From assembly GCF_004359215.1 (NCBI RefSeq), contig NC_090614.1, positions 3,187,282 to 3,206,217 of the forward strand: a stretch of DNA of 18,936 bases, given 5' to 3'. Positions 7,195 to 15,952 of this stretch are shown piece by piece; within the stretch, counting starts at the first letter, position 1, and each line of letters opens with the position of its first letter. The translations under genes were made by a program, and so were the position numbers. This DNA is from Bremia lactucae (Eukaryota > Oomycota > Peronosporomycetes > Peronosporales > Peronosporaceae). Below the pieces are notes generated by a model that had not been told where the DNA came from, did not search any database, and saw only the letters and a list, made by a program, of their open reading frames with translations.

Positions 7195-7423
7195 ATGCCG
7201 CTCAGGTAAGTGTGACATTGTCTTCTTCACTATCACCGCGAACCCGTTAAATAATATTAACTACCTATAAGAAGAATAGGAAATACTATTATAAGTGATG
7301 TTTTAGTAGTAACGTGACAGTTCTGTCGATTGGTTGGTACAGGCCATAATATCAACCGCAACAATCGTTGCTGGGACGCGCGATTGGGCGGTCGCACACA
7401 TAGTAGATTATATAACTATGTAA
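7195..7423 (+). pseudogene. Possible 5' stub of a host gene (2 exons), truncated by an LTR
   Basis: ATGCCGCTCAG (7195-7205) is followed by a textbook donor GTAAGT (7206-7211). An acceptor TGACAG ends at 7320, giving a 115-base intron. Joining the exons keeps the frame open for 37 residues, starting MPLSSVDWLVQAI and ending VAHIVDYITM. The stop (TAA, 7421-7423) uses bases of the LTR that starts at 7419. The reading therefore suggests a divergently transcribed neighbour of beta-adaptin, split by the LTR. I do not recognise the protein. Other acceptors (7270, 7279, 7305 region) are possible, and a short open frame can occur by chance, so this is tentative. Confidence 0.3.
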
Positions 7424-8180
7424 CGGGCTAAAGTTGCCACAAAGTGAACTTAACGGGGACGTTACACAGTCCCCGCTAAGTTCACTTTGTATACTGAAGG
7501 GGATGGTCAATAAGGTCAATAACTTAAATTAAGGTAATAAGACCCACCACTTGGGTGTGGTTCACATTGTGACCCACTCTTGTGTATGTGATGCACATAG
7601 GTGCATTCACATTAGGAGGGATGACGGCTAGCGTCATCCGTTTCGAAAGATATCTAGAAAGATATGCTCCCAATACATATAAGTGTTATCTATAGAGATG
7701 ACATTTTTGATTGGTAAAAATAGGTATTGATATTTAAGGCGATTAAAAACATAGTCTGACAATTACTTTCTACTTAGCAAGTGCGCACGAGGAGCCAGAA
7801 TACCGCTCCCGTGACGACACTTTACTAAAGTACTTAGTGCGTTGGGTAAGATCGCTAAGGCGCCCACCACAACTACTTCACTGTGCGCAAGAGAAGACGG
7901 TCTAACCACTTCCTCGCTGTGCTAGGGTGTGTAGTATAGCCGCATTAAGACGTGCCCGCCTACAAATCAAGTCAGCGAAGAAGAATGCAATACGTAGAAA
8001 CTTAATCATATAATACAGTTTTACATTTTATCTATACCAAGCCTTCTTAATATCGACCTTCAGTTGCTAAGCCAAACTTAGCAGCTTAAAACCGCTTTCT
8101 GCACGTCGTGTACCTCACCTTCACTGTAATCATTGCAGGTCGGCTAGAACTGAAGCACTAGCGAAAGTTGCCCCGTTACA
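7419..8180 (+). repeat. Solo LTR of a Ty3/gypsy element (same type as LTR D)
   Basis: It runs from TGTAACGGGC (7419) to GCCCCGTTACA (ends 8180), 762 bp. The last 150 bases (TGCACGTCGTGTACC, TTCACTGTAAT, ACTAGC(G)AAAG) match the end of the LTR D at 15424-15908, which is followed by a PBS; that gives plus orientation. No PBS follows this one (AGTACC instead) and no internal region adjoins, so it is solo. Flanks ACTA and AGTA agree at 3 of 4 bases, too weak to call a target duplication. Several hairpins lie inside, including 7439-7490 and GGATGACG/CGTCATCC near 7619. Confidence 0.65.
7439..7490. repeat. 22-bp inverted repeat, 8-base loop, inside the solo LTR
   Basis: Positions 7439-7460 pair with 7469-7490, 21 of 22 bases; the single mismatch is A/C on the plus strand (G-T wobble on the minus). 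The loop GTTACACA contains the LTR-terminal motif GTTACA. It lies 20 bases inside the LTR start. Confidence 0.8.
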
Positions 8181-8439
8181 AGTACCTTATATAGAAATGG
8201 TGATGGTTAAAAAGATAAATGGCTTCGGAGGAAAATGTATGCTAAGCTTTATATGCTTTCCGAGTGAAGACATGAGCAGTACGATATTTGTGTTCGCTTA
8301 ACGCCTCCGGCATTGAATAAACTTTCATTATCTTCTTCGTGAAAGTACTTTGTTTTATTTGCGTAGAGTAGCGGCGAAAACAAGTCTCATCATGAGTAAT
8401 CATAGCGAACCGGAATCGAACGATATGTAAGAGAATAAG
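8181..8439. other. Gap between solo LTR and element C
   Basis: 259 bases with no recognised gene. A 39-codon open stretch on the plus strand from 8183 to about 8300 has no recognised similarity. This may be host sequence that once continued the 7195 stub, but nothing proves it. Confidence 0.4.
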
Positions 8440-8700
8440 TGTAACGGGCTTTGAGTGACGAAATTAACTGGCTTACACGTGCGCGTGAGGAAGCGTACAT
8501 AATATGAAAGATTTAACTTTGGAAACCCTAGAAATGGAAAGCCTCCCCGACCTCACCGGAAGCATTCATCGACGTGCCGACATTATATAGGCTTATGACA
8601 AAAAAATGCGACGTACTACATTCGCTAATTCGGGTAAGCACTCTACGTGATGACATGTATAAGTAAGCCAAGTAGCATGTAACGGGAAGGGCTCATTACA
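8440..8700 (-). repeat. 3' LTR of element C
   Basis: TGTAACGGGC (8440) to GCTCATTACA (8700), 261 bp. It shares with 14232-14523, in the same orientation, the blocks CACACGTGC-CGTGAGGAA, GCCGACAT, ATGACGTRCTACA-CGCTA and ACATGTATAAGTAAGC. The polypurine tract directly adjoins its right end. It is shorter than its partner because of internal indels. Confidence 0.85.
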
Positions 8701-8719
8701 TCATCTCCTCCCCCCCCTC
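8701..8719 (-). other. Polypurine tract of element C
   Basis: The minus strand reads GAGGGGGGGGAGGAGATGA directly before the 3' LTR; 18 of 19 bases are purine. This is the second-strand primer site of an LTR retrotransposon, and its position fixes both the LTR edge and the minus orientation. Confidence 0.85.
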
Positions 8720-9364
8720 ACAAGACAGCACTGACGCGCCGTGTGTGCTCCCAGAAAAATCAAGAGACGACAGAGATACAGGCACCCATGCAAAGATGAC
8801 GGAACGCGGTGTAAGCAACCACAAAGCGCGATAGAGGACCATCAGCGGCAGTGCATTGGTCCACATAATGGACGCCGACATTCGGCCGTGGAAACTATAC
8901 ATTTTGTCCGGAGCTGATACTTTGGAACCTCCTGACACCATGTGAGACCATTTCCGGTGCTTCCGGAGCCTGCGCGGAAGATGATTAAAGGCGTCGGACA
9001 CGATGCGCTTCAGATGTCGTGGTGTGCTTCATCCGGCGATTGAACCAGATGATGTCGAGCTGGCGCAGGTTTGTTAGTTGGCTGCTGATTATCCCCTCAG
9101 CGCCTATTTCGTACGAGTGTGTGAGAATGCTTGGAACGAGGACCGCCTTTGCTTCATCACGTGGTCAATGGATGTTCAGCATATTCCGTCATGCCTAGAC
9201 CGACTAGAGCAGTTTGGATGACGCACATCGCAGAGCGACCGCCCCGCGAGTTTAAGCAGGCTTGGATCGGCAAGTACAAGCGTAGCCTTGGTGTGAAGAT
9301 GCCGCCACTATTCATGGCGGATGGAAGGAATCAGCAACAGAAGATGAATTCGAACTTTTAAACT
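8720..9364. other. 3' untranslated part of element C
   Basis: This lies between the chromodomain and the polypurine tract. Two open stretches occur (9001-8696 minus, 101 codons, running into the polypurine tract; 9131-9361 plus, 76 codons). Neither shows a domain I recognise. Long 3' non-coding segments are common in such elements, so I treat both as chance. Confidence 0.45.
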
Positions 9365-10000
9365 CGAATGACATGCTGGGACGTCATTAAGATGGAAGGA
9401 GCTAGGTTCCCATGTATCTTTCTCGGGAGGAGTGCTAACCAGAGAACCTGATAGCGGCACGCGATCCGAATCGCGCGCTCCCCATGTGCCATTCGACCAG
9501 ACGTACTCGTTGGATCCGAGTGATCAACAAGTCGATGATCGACCCAGCGGAATTTATCTGTGATACCACAAGAGGAGGTGGACCATCGCGATGACTGCGT
9601 TCGTCCTGGCCGCCCAGGTCGATGTGAATGCGCGGAGGACCGAGATGCTGACGCTCAGCTTGAAGCTGTTGAAGAGTCGGAGGGCGCTGCGCGAGCAGAG
9701 CGGACTGCGTCTGATATTCTTCTGTCGAATCGCGAGTTGCTCGATCGTGTAGGGATGCTAGAGCGCCATATGGTCCTTCATCTGCAAGCTGGATTGCAGC
9801 CTCGCCCCATGTCGGCTTAGCGGCGGTCTCGCCGGGATGAACACTCATTTTCGGCGCAACTGACTCGGCCTGCTGAGCAGGCTCGGGAATCGTAGCTGGA
9901 AAATACGTCTTCAGCCGCCCGACGTAGAACGTCCGGTGCAATCGCAGGGGCGTGGGAAAATCGAGAGTGTAGCTTCTTCAATTCTTTTAGGCACCCTAAA
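9365..10000 (-). pseudogene. Pol C-terminus of element C: linker and chromodomain
   Basis: From about 9998 the minus strand reads YTLDFPTPLRLHRTFYVGRL, KTYFPATIPEPA: the conserved segment after integrase in oomycete gypsy elements. A low-complexity linker follows, and then across frameshifts CRYQVLWL and PPEKDTWEP with FHLNDVPA (about 9440-9370), which is the chromodomain signature (R-Y-x-V-x-W-L ... D-T-W-E-P). Chromodomains on integrase steer insertion to marked chromatin in chromoviruses. The 168-codon frame 9941-9435 leaves the true frame before the chromodomain ends. Homologous region in element F: 17854-18140. Confidence 0.72.
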
Positions 10001-10092
10001 GGCTCAAAAAAATCTCGCTCTCAAACTCTTCACCGCTGAGTCTCTTCTTCCTTAGGTCGGCAGTGGTACACGATCTCTTGGCTGAAAATAAT

Positions 10093-10329
10093 TTACGTTA
10101 TTTCTTCCACGTTTGTCTGCGTTCTCTTCCTGTTTGTACACAGATGCATGTGGTGTATCTCGGACAAACGAGGTAATTGAATGTCGTTGCAGCATGAAGC
10201 GGTCATACTGACGTCGTAGGTTGGACGCGCCGCTGTTCGCGGCGCAAAGTAAGCAGCATAAGGCGGAGTGACGGACGTCCGAGTCCCCAATGACGGGTCA
10301 ATCAATGTCTTCAAAGCCCATCTTGCCAA
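10093..10329 (-). pseudogene. Post-integrase linker of element C
   Basis: MARWALKTLIDPSLGTRTSV, APRTAARPTYD, then in a shifted frame a segment matching D-K-Q-K-E-N-A-D-K type wording (NRKRTQTNVEE in the visible frame). The same segment in element F is SRWAAQTLIDLSSVRVQLPP (18188-18433), so the two are homologous pieces of the Pol C-terminal third. The frame is broken in the middle. It has no catalytic role that is known to me. Confidence 0.65.
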
Positions 10330-10388
10330 GTGACGTCACTGTAGGTGGCATCGAGATCGGTTGACGCACCTGCGAGGGTCTGACCAGA

Positions 10389-10697
10389 TTAGCGCTCCAC
10401 CGATATCAGCAATATTGTTCCGAAAAGTTCGAACAGTGTAGTCCAGAGGGCAAAATTGAATCGTAGATCGCGGTCGGACACAATCGACTTCGGAACACCA
10501 TGATGGCGGTTTACTGCGTCGATGAAGTGCACCGCGGTCTCAGCCGCGGTAATTTGCACCGTAATAGTTCTGAGTTGACTCATAATACTGAAGTGTTGGA
10601 CAGATACCATGAGGCCCGTGCGGCTTTTTTCGTCGGCCGCGAGGTCAAAGTTTAAATCCATATAAATCGAGCGCCATGTCAGCATTATTGGTTTCAC
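10389..10697 (-). pseudogene. Integrase catalytic core fragment of element C
   Basis: The 102-codon frame reads WRSIYMDLNFDLAADEKSRT, QITAAETAVHFIDAVNRHHG and VPKSIVSDRDLRFNFALWTT: the D-D part of the retroviral-type integrase core (first Asp in YMDL, second in VSDRD). The third acidic residue (family wording HPE-GQTE) is lost beyond ISVER. The N-terminal HHCC zinc domain is also missing between here and RNase H. Integrase would insert element DNA into chromosomes. Element F keeps exactly the part missing here (18780-18740), which supports the assignment. Confidence 0.85.
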
Positions 10698-10759
10698 TAT
10701 CGTACGCCGCTACAATCTCATCGTGAAAAGGTATTACTGGAACGGCTTGGGTTAATTAA

Positions 10760-11357
10760 GTGGCAACACGCCGCGCACGTGTCGTCATCATCGTTGTCAG
10801 TATTTCGACGAGTCAAATCCAAGCGAAAATCGTAGTCAGGACGTCGCGACAGGGAATCGGCAAGAATATTTTTCTTGTTCGGCTTGTATTGACTGACGGA
10901 GTTGTACTCAAAGAATGAAAAGCTAGCAAGCCGTCCGTTGCAACATATGACATTTTCGTGACGGTTCGCGAGGCGCGCGATCAGGATACAGCGCAGAGGT
11001 CTGTTCTTCGAGGAGATGCACTCAAAATTACCCCGTCGACCACAAGGACAAATTGGTCGCGGAGTACGCTCTCGTACTCCGCAACCAATTTGTCCTTGTG
11101 ATCGACGGGGTAATCCTTCTTGGCGGGCTTCAGTTGACGTGATTGATAGCTCACGATCCCTTCATGACCGTCGTCGTCAAATTTCAGGAGTGCACACCCG
11201 ATTGCAAAATCTCCGGAATCACATATGGCATGTAATGGCAAGATCAAGGCTGAAGCCGAAGCCAGCCTTTTCTTGACGAATTTAAACGCGGCCTGATGCT
11301 TGGGACGCCACGACCACGAAGCGTCTTTCTTGAGGATTGAAGAAAGTGGTTGTATAG
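10760..11357 (-). pseudogene. RNase H of element C, interrupted by a long hairpin
   Basis: The minus strand is open through KKDASWSWRPKHQAAFKFVK (RT tether) into AICDSGDFAIGCALLKFDDD, IVSYQSRQLKPAKKDYPVDH: RNase H with its first catalytic Asp (I-C-D). At KDKLVAEYE the sequence turns into an inverted copy of itself (11027-11114). After a gap the domain resumes as FFEYNSVSQYKPNKKNILAD, SLSRRPDYD (about 10957-10865), with the last acidic residue, then an acidic spacer NTDNDDDDTC. RNase H would degrade RNA in the RNA/DNA hybrid. The middle of the domain is destroyed. Confidence 0.82.
11027..11114. repeat. 42-bp inverted repeat, 4-base loop, in RNase H of C
   Basis: 11027-11068 and 11073-11114 are reverse complements at 40 of 42 bases with a CTCT loop. 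Read as minus-strand RNA both mismatches are G-U wobbles. The 11114-11073 arm encodes native RNase H (YPVDHKDKLVAEYE); the other arm is an inverted copy in place of the expected sequence. Confidence 0.9.
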
Positions 11358-12200
11358 ATCTAGCGTAATTTTTCGTGTACTTGTGTCGATAATTTTCTAA
11401 ACCAAGTCATTGTCCAACTTTGTGGAGTTCGTAAATGTTGGCCATGAGCAGATAGATAGATGGAACCTTTTTCAGGTTCGGCTCGATCCCTGCTTTACTC
11501 ACGAAGCAGCCAAGCACTGTTTTTTTAGTGGTAAAATACACACCTCTTAGTTCGTTGTCTCTCATCACTTAAAATACTTGTTTTAGGTGCCCCAAATGCA
11601 CATCAACTTCACTCAGATCGACCTTAGCCGACTATGAACAAAAGTGTTGTCGAAGTAGCTCAGCACACATTTGCGGCGTGATCGCAGCACATGTGACGCC
11701 ATGCAATCAAATTTGGTGGGAGCGTTGACTAGTCCCTGCGGTATTACCACCCATTCTCAGAGCATGCCGCACTTCGTGCAGATTGCTGTCAATAGAATGT
11801 CACACGGCCTTATTAAAATCTTGCAAAAGCCATCAGTATGGTTGATAGAACTGTAAATGGTACACCCAGACATGAGATTCAGCACCATGTCCTTTTTGGG
11901 GATCGGTATCTGCGCTTAGACAGTGGCATTGCCCAGCTTCTTAGAAGCGTGGACGATACGCCATCATGGCTCTCAAAGAAATCGTCAATCGCCTTTACGT
12001 GATTGCACAGCAGTGGTCACTGAGCCGTCACGACAAATCCTGCACTAAACTCCCCAATTAGCAAAGAGTTCAGCCAAAATGTTGTCAGAAAACACATTTG
12101 CGTATTTGCAGACGATTTGACAGGCTGTATTACCTGAATTGAGTAAAGCATCTAAATATTAAGCTGCGAATTGCTCCTCCCGCGCTGACATTGGCTCAGC
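11357..12200 (-). pseudogene. Reverse transcriptase of element C
   Basis: Visible in order on the minus strand: NVFSDNILAELFANWGV and FVVTAQ-stop-PLLC, HVKAIDDFFESHDG (N-terminal), a deletion, then KLGNATV and IPIPKKDMVLNLMSGCTIYS, TDGFCKILIRPCDILLTAI, a Trp-to-TGA stop, EWVVIPQGLVNAPTKFDCMA, SYFDNTFVHSR (active site, about 11626-11658) and GCFVSKAGIEPNLKKV. The catalytic box should be Y-x-D-D; it is Y-F-D-N, so the second Asp is gone. Fingers sequence is shortened. RT would make element cDNA. Homologous RT in B: 16444-16671. Confidence 0.82.
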
Positions 12201-12893
12201 GCTATTGGGACGTAAAGCGATTTCGTCCGGTTCAAGTATAAAAATGCTGTCTGTGGCCTCCTTTGTGACCATGCTTACTTAATCAGATACACTTGCCTTC
12301 AGACCGCGCAGGAAATGCTCCCAGGACAGATCTGGAAGCCGTGGAATGAAATAAGAAGTGCGAGTGGTTGTACGTCGACGAACCGACGGCGTCGTGAGCT
12401 GCCTTTCACGTATTCCAACACGTGGACCCATGACAAGTTGGTTAGGCTGCAGTCATATGAAGGGGTATCGCAAAAGACCCTGTCCATCCGCACCGGAAAA
12501 AATATGACGGAAGCATCGCAGGCTTGGCCGTCGACGCATGATGTGGGAGCCCTTGTGCGACCAAGTTTCTCTCGAGTGGAAGCCACTGCTCGACTACTGT
12601 CTCATCTACTTCGCGGCGACAAAAATACGTGAATCATCTGGGGCTTCTGGAAGAGCTGCGCAAGCAGTGCAAAGAGGGTTAAATCGCTCTCTCGGTGCAC
12701 TGCCCATGTCAAAGATGCACCGGCCACTACGGAGATGTGAGGCTATTTTGTTGTTTAGGAGCGACCAAGGGATGTGTGAACACTACGGTGACGTCGACTC
12801 TCTTTCAGCGTTTTAACCGTCCGCGACAGCAAATCGATCCGGGGCTGATATCGTGCGAGCCACATTATACCCAAGATACCCTTAACGGATAGC
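12200..12893 (-). pseudogene. Pre-RT spacer of element C
   Basis: The minus strand includes YFIPRLPDLSWEHFLRGLKA (about 12360-12300), TDSIFILEPDEIALRPNSAE, PMSAREEQF: the poorly conserved spacer between protease and RT in this family. Overlapping open stretches on both strands (12299-12892) have no domain of their own and are taken as shadows. The role of this spacer is unknown to me. Confidence 0.5.
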
Positions 12894-13290
12894 TTATGGG
12901 TATTGCCAAGAATTTATCGCAGCTGCCAAAACCATTGAAATGTGTGGCAGCGACACTTCTCGTCGTGGAAGACGACGAGGATTTTTATCAGCCAATTTTA
13001 CCACAACTTCGCCAGGTCCCTCGAGGACGGGAACGCGCATCGGTAGTAATGATATACACGATGCACAAAATGATAGTCGCTTCTGAATCAAGAAGCGTGC
13101 ACAAACGTCGCCGGGAATCGGCGACAAAAAGTTTTAGAGTAATCAATCGCGAGTCCTCATTCGTTGTTATGGCAGTCAAATAAGCTTGAAACACGCTTGG
13201 GCTAGGAGTCCGGATTACCACTGATGGACCCAGACCTGGGTTTATCCACCAGGGCGCCCTGCACCTATTAGTCGCTGCTGTTTTCGACAA
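12894..13290 (-). pseudogene. Retropepsin of element C
   Basis: Two overlapping frames join into a protease: EDSRLITLKLFVADSRRRLC, TLLDSEATIIL (active site) and, shifted, VLEGPGEVVVKLADKNPRRL, PRREVSLPHI. The catalytic D-S-G reads D-S-E, so the glycine of the active-site loop is lost. The frameshift lies near 13060. The protease would release Gag and Pol parts in the particle. Small hairpins sit at 12959-12979 and 13107-13125. Confidence 0.75.
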
Positions 13291-13353
13291 TTTAACTCAA
13301 TTAAAGACGAAGCGACCAGATACGGCAGTGCGATTGACGGCGGGGGCTGGTTC

Positions 13354-14055
13354 GCGGCACTCAGCGGTACAACGGCCTTGTTTTCGGCAACGAAAGCAGG
13401 TCATAGGACGGTCATTCGCTGCAGACTACCGAACAGGAGTTAAATGACGTTGATCTTCGTCGGGTTTGGCCCCGATGATCGGAGTTCCACCGGGATCGCA
13501 TTTGCATAAGAAGATTTCACAATATAGTCGTCGCGCAGCGCGAGGTCAAATGCTTCCTTCAAATAATATTGATCTTCTCGCGCGAGTCAGTAATAAAAAA
13601 AACACAATAATGGACTTCGTGAATGCACAAAGCCATGTGTCTTGTCTTTTGGACGAAGTCGCGCATAGACATCTTTCCTTGTTGAAGCGCGAAGAGCTCA
13701 GCGCGCACACGAGATTTTTCTTAAGGCGGTTCCAAGGTGAGACGAAGGTCGCTTGGTAGATTGGCCAGGTTTGGAAACGCACACTCGTCCACATCGAGTT
13801 TTCTGAGAGCCTAGTCCTCGTCCTTCCTGGATAACCGGAGAGAAGAAAACTCACCTTAGATCTTATTGACCCGATCAAGCACGGGTTGATCCTCTCGAAT
13901 CCATTGATTCCGGGAAGACGGTCTTTACCTACACCAGAATAGGTAGACGTTTCCATCTTCACGGACTCGTTCCGTGAAGATCGCGAGGGAGATAATAATC
14001 GTCGATGAGAACCAACGAGCCCGCGGTCCATGAACTCGTGGATAGGGGATGGCAA
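13354..14055 (-). pseudogene. Gag of element C with CCHC-type zinc knuckle
   Basis: ESVKMETSTYSGVGKDRLP (about 13985-13905) is the start of a gypsy Gag capsid region seen in oomycete elements. Shifted frames give further capsid wording ending in LALRDDYIVKSSYA (13560-13500) and a zinc knuckle CFRCRKQGRCTAEC (about 13400-13357). The knuckle should be C-x2-C-x4-H-x4-C; the His is Arg. Gag would form the particle and bind RNA. The 169-codon frame at 14055-13546 is a composite of two true frames. An 11-bp perfect hairpin (13955-13981) lies in the N-S-V-K-M codons. Confidence 0.72.
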
Positions 14056-14211
14056 GTCGCTATCGGTTCGGCGTCGCTGAGCTTAGCAGCGATGTGACGA
14101 CGACATCTTTGGACACCAATGCGAGGCGGTAGAGAAGGCCATGTGATCCAGACTTATCTCACGAGCCGACGACGGCAGGGAATTACCAATCTCGAACTTG
14201 ATCATGGGTAG

Positions 14212-14229
14212 GACTGCAGAGTGCTGCCA
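14212..14229 (-). other. Primer-binding site of element C
   Basis: Minus strand TGGCAGCACTCTGCAGTC, two bases after the 5' LTR. It differs from the PBS of A at two positions. TGG at the start fits a tRNA CCA end; the tRNA is not identified. Confidence 0.6.
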
Positions 14230-14231
14230 GG

Positions 14232-14523
14232 TGTAGTGGGCTTAGGGCGACATTATCTGGCCCACACGTGCACGTGAGGAAACGTATCGTAAGTCCTTTG
14301 TTAATGTAAATTTAATTTCAAAAAAATTAAGTACGAAGAAGCTCCCCCACCTCATGGGAGTCATTAATCCACATGCCGACATCCTTCTGGCTAATAATGG
14401 GTCTGGCTCCCCATTTATAACACAGAAATATGACGTGCTACACCCGCTAGTTTGCTATAGCATTCTATTTATATAACATGTATAAGTAAGCTAGGCATCA
14501 TGCATCGGGAAGGCTCCGTTACA
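14232..14523 (-). repeat. 5' LTR of element C
   Basis: TGTAGTGGGC (14232) to GCTCCGTTACA (ends 14523), 292 bp. It is homologous and parallel to 8440-8700. The left edge is confirmed by the PBS and the right edge by the terminal motif and the candidate target duplication ATGAG. Many substitutions and indels separate the two LTRs, which were identical at insertion, so the insertion is old. Confidence 0.85.
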
Positions 14524-15423
14524 ATGAGGTATTAAATGATTCGACCGTCGGCGTATCTGCAGTAGATGACTCTTCTTTTTCTTGCAAACTATTTAAATAT
14601 ATTAGGACTCGTACAATTATAATTGCTGAAAGGTTAAAACATCGCGTTGAGCCATAGCAGCATAATCATGACAAAACAAGTAGCAGCTGGGTATAATATA
14701 CTGCCAGCAGGTTCTACATGCCACACACGTATAGTGAAACTCAACGGCGTCCATTCTATGCATACGCCGATAACGTAATCAATATTTCTTAAGCTTTATT
14801 TAAAGAAGCTATATCTTGATCTGTAATGAGTTGGATGCAACGCCAATTTCAAAATTTGCCTCGCTCTAGATGGTGAAGCTCAGGCTATCTAATAATTATT
14901 AAAGTACGTCTGTACGCAGTCTTTAATATATCAGAGCAAACAAATGAGAATGAAAGTATCTGTCTTCGTGGCTGCATAAAGCCACCTCATAGCATTGCCT
15001 TTAGTAAAAATGCTGTAAATAGTTAATATAGGATACTTACAGCGTTTTCTTGCACAGTACAGGCGGGTTGCTACACACGAAAGAAATGCGAGGATGCGAA
15101 TGAAGCGTTATCAATTGCTGATCATGGGCAAATTGCCATGCCAACTGACATTAAGCAGAATATAAGCTCTGTTTTAGTACACTCATGGCAATATAAAGTG
15201 TCAATTCTTTGTGTACACCTGTGGAAGATTGTACATCAACCATCTTGCTGAAAGAAAACGACGATCACGAAGCTGCCAGCTACCAACCGGCAGCGCTAAT
15301 AAGCCTTATTTATTTTAATTTAACAGCTTAATATGGATGCAGAAATAGGCTCCGATAATTCTTTCAATGCAACGTCTGCCGAAGTGTCGCACCTCATTTA
15401 GCGGCAAAAAACATTAAGCCTGC
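14524..15423. other. AT-rich interval without recognised genes
   Basis: 900 bases between elements C and D. No open frame of note and no domain in either strand that I recognise. Two 9-bp inverted ends (TCGGCGTAT at 14548-14556, ATACGCCGA at 14762-14770) bracket 223 bases and could be a degraded small transposon, but no clear target duplication is present. Confidence 0.45.
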
Positions 15424-15908
15424 TGTAACTGGGTGTCCCGTTACACAAATATTATTTCTTTTAAGATGATCAATTAATATCAGTACCCTATGAGAGGAAA
15501 TAATAAAAGTAGTTCAGATCTATTGTCGATATTAATTTGAGTTTATAGATCCAACATTACAAATTTGGTAATATTCACGCAATAAGACATCAGTTCTTTT
15601 GTGATTGGTTGTTTAAAATTGAGTTTGCCCCGCCGATCGTCACAAGACACGATTGTGCGGTGCGCAATCAGACGCCATATAAAATTCGTTACATATTTAA
15701 TAAAGACAGCAGTAGATAGAAGATCGTTACGAAGAAACTTAATATATTGATACAGTTTTTTTCTCAATTTTAATACCTTAGAATTTACCTTTGTAGCTGA
15801 CTTCTTAGCTTCTTAGAACCTTCTTCTGCACGTCGTGTACCACCTTCACTGTAATAATTGTAGGTGACATATTTTGTTATCAGTACTAGCAAAGATTTCC
15901 CCGTTTCA
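15424..15908 (+). repeat. 5' LTR of element D
   Basis: From TGTAACTGGG (15424) to TTTCCCCGTTTCA (15908), 485 bp. The right end is fixed by the PBS that follows on the plus strand. It matches the solo LTR 7419-8180 in its last 150 bases and around AGAAACTTAAT-TAT-ATACAG. A 40-bp block (GTCACAAGACACGATTGTG, 15645-15690) recurs inverted at 18800-18840. The left end is less certain because the LTRs differ there. Confidence 0.62.
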
Positions 15909-15910
15909 CC

Positions 15911-15928
15911 TGGAAGCACTTTGTAGTC
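15911..15928 (+). other. Primer-binding site of element D
   Basis: TGGAAGCACTTTGTAGTC, two bases after the LTR end, on the plus strand. It matches the PBS of A at 15 or more of 18 positions, which shows that D is in the opposite orientation to A, B and C. Confidence 0.6.
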
Positions 15929-15952
15929 CGTTTATCGACCCGCACACGTTCC

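Larger units (their letters stand above)
8440..14523 (-). mobile_element. Element C: decayed full-length Ty3/gypsy chromodomain retrotransposon
   Basis: Every structural part is present in order on the minus strand: 5' LTR (14232-14523), PBS (14212-14229), gag with zinc knuckle (14055-13354), protease (13290-12894), pre-RT spacer, RT (about 12200-11357), RNase H (11357-10760), integrase core (10697-10389), linker and chromodomain (10329-9365), polypurine tract (8701-8719) and 3' LTR (8440-8700). ATAAG (8435-8439) and ATGAG (14524-14528) flank the outer ends, agreeing at 4 of 5 bases, as expected of an old 5-bp target duplication. PR-RT-RH-IN order and chromodomain place it in Ty3/gypsy chromoviruses. 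Frameshifts, stops, deletions and strongly diverged LTRs show that it is long dead. Confidence 0.88.

Noticed and set aside
7414..8185. Target-site duplication around the solo LTR.
   Set aside because: AACTA and AGTAC do not match as 5-mers; ACTA and AGTA agree at only 3 of 4 bases.
9131..9361. 76-codon plus-strand frame as a possible antisense accessory gene of element C.
   Set aside because: No recognised domain and no equivalent seen in the other copies here; it lies in the 3' non-coding part of the element.
11016..11276. Plus-strand 86-codon frame over the RNase H region.
   Set aside because: It is the reverse reading of the native domain plus its inverted copy; the 42-bp hairpin makes both strands look alike.
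14940..15250. Possible Copia-type or transposase coding in the AT-rich interval (stretches such as RKKCEDANEALSIADHG).
   Set aside because: I could not match it to any catalytic motif in any frame, and stops are frequent.
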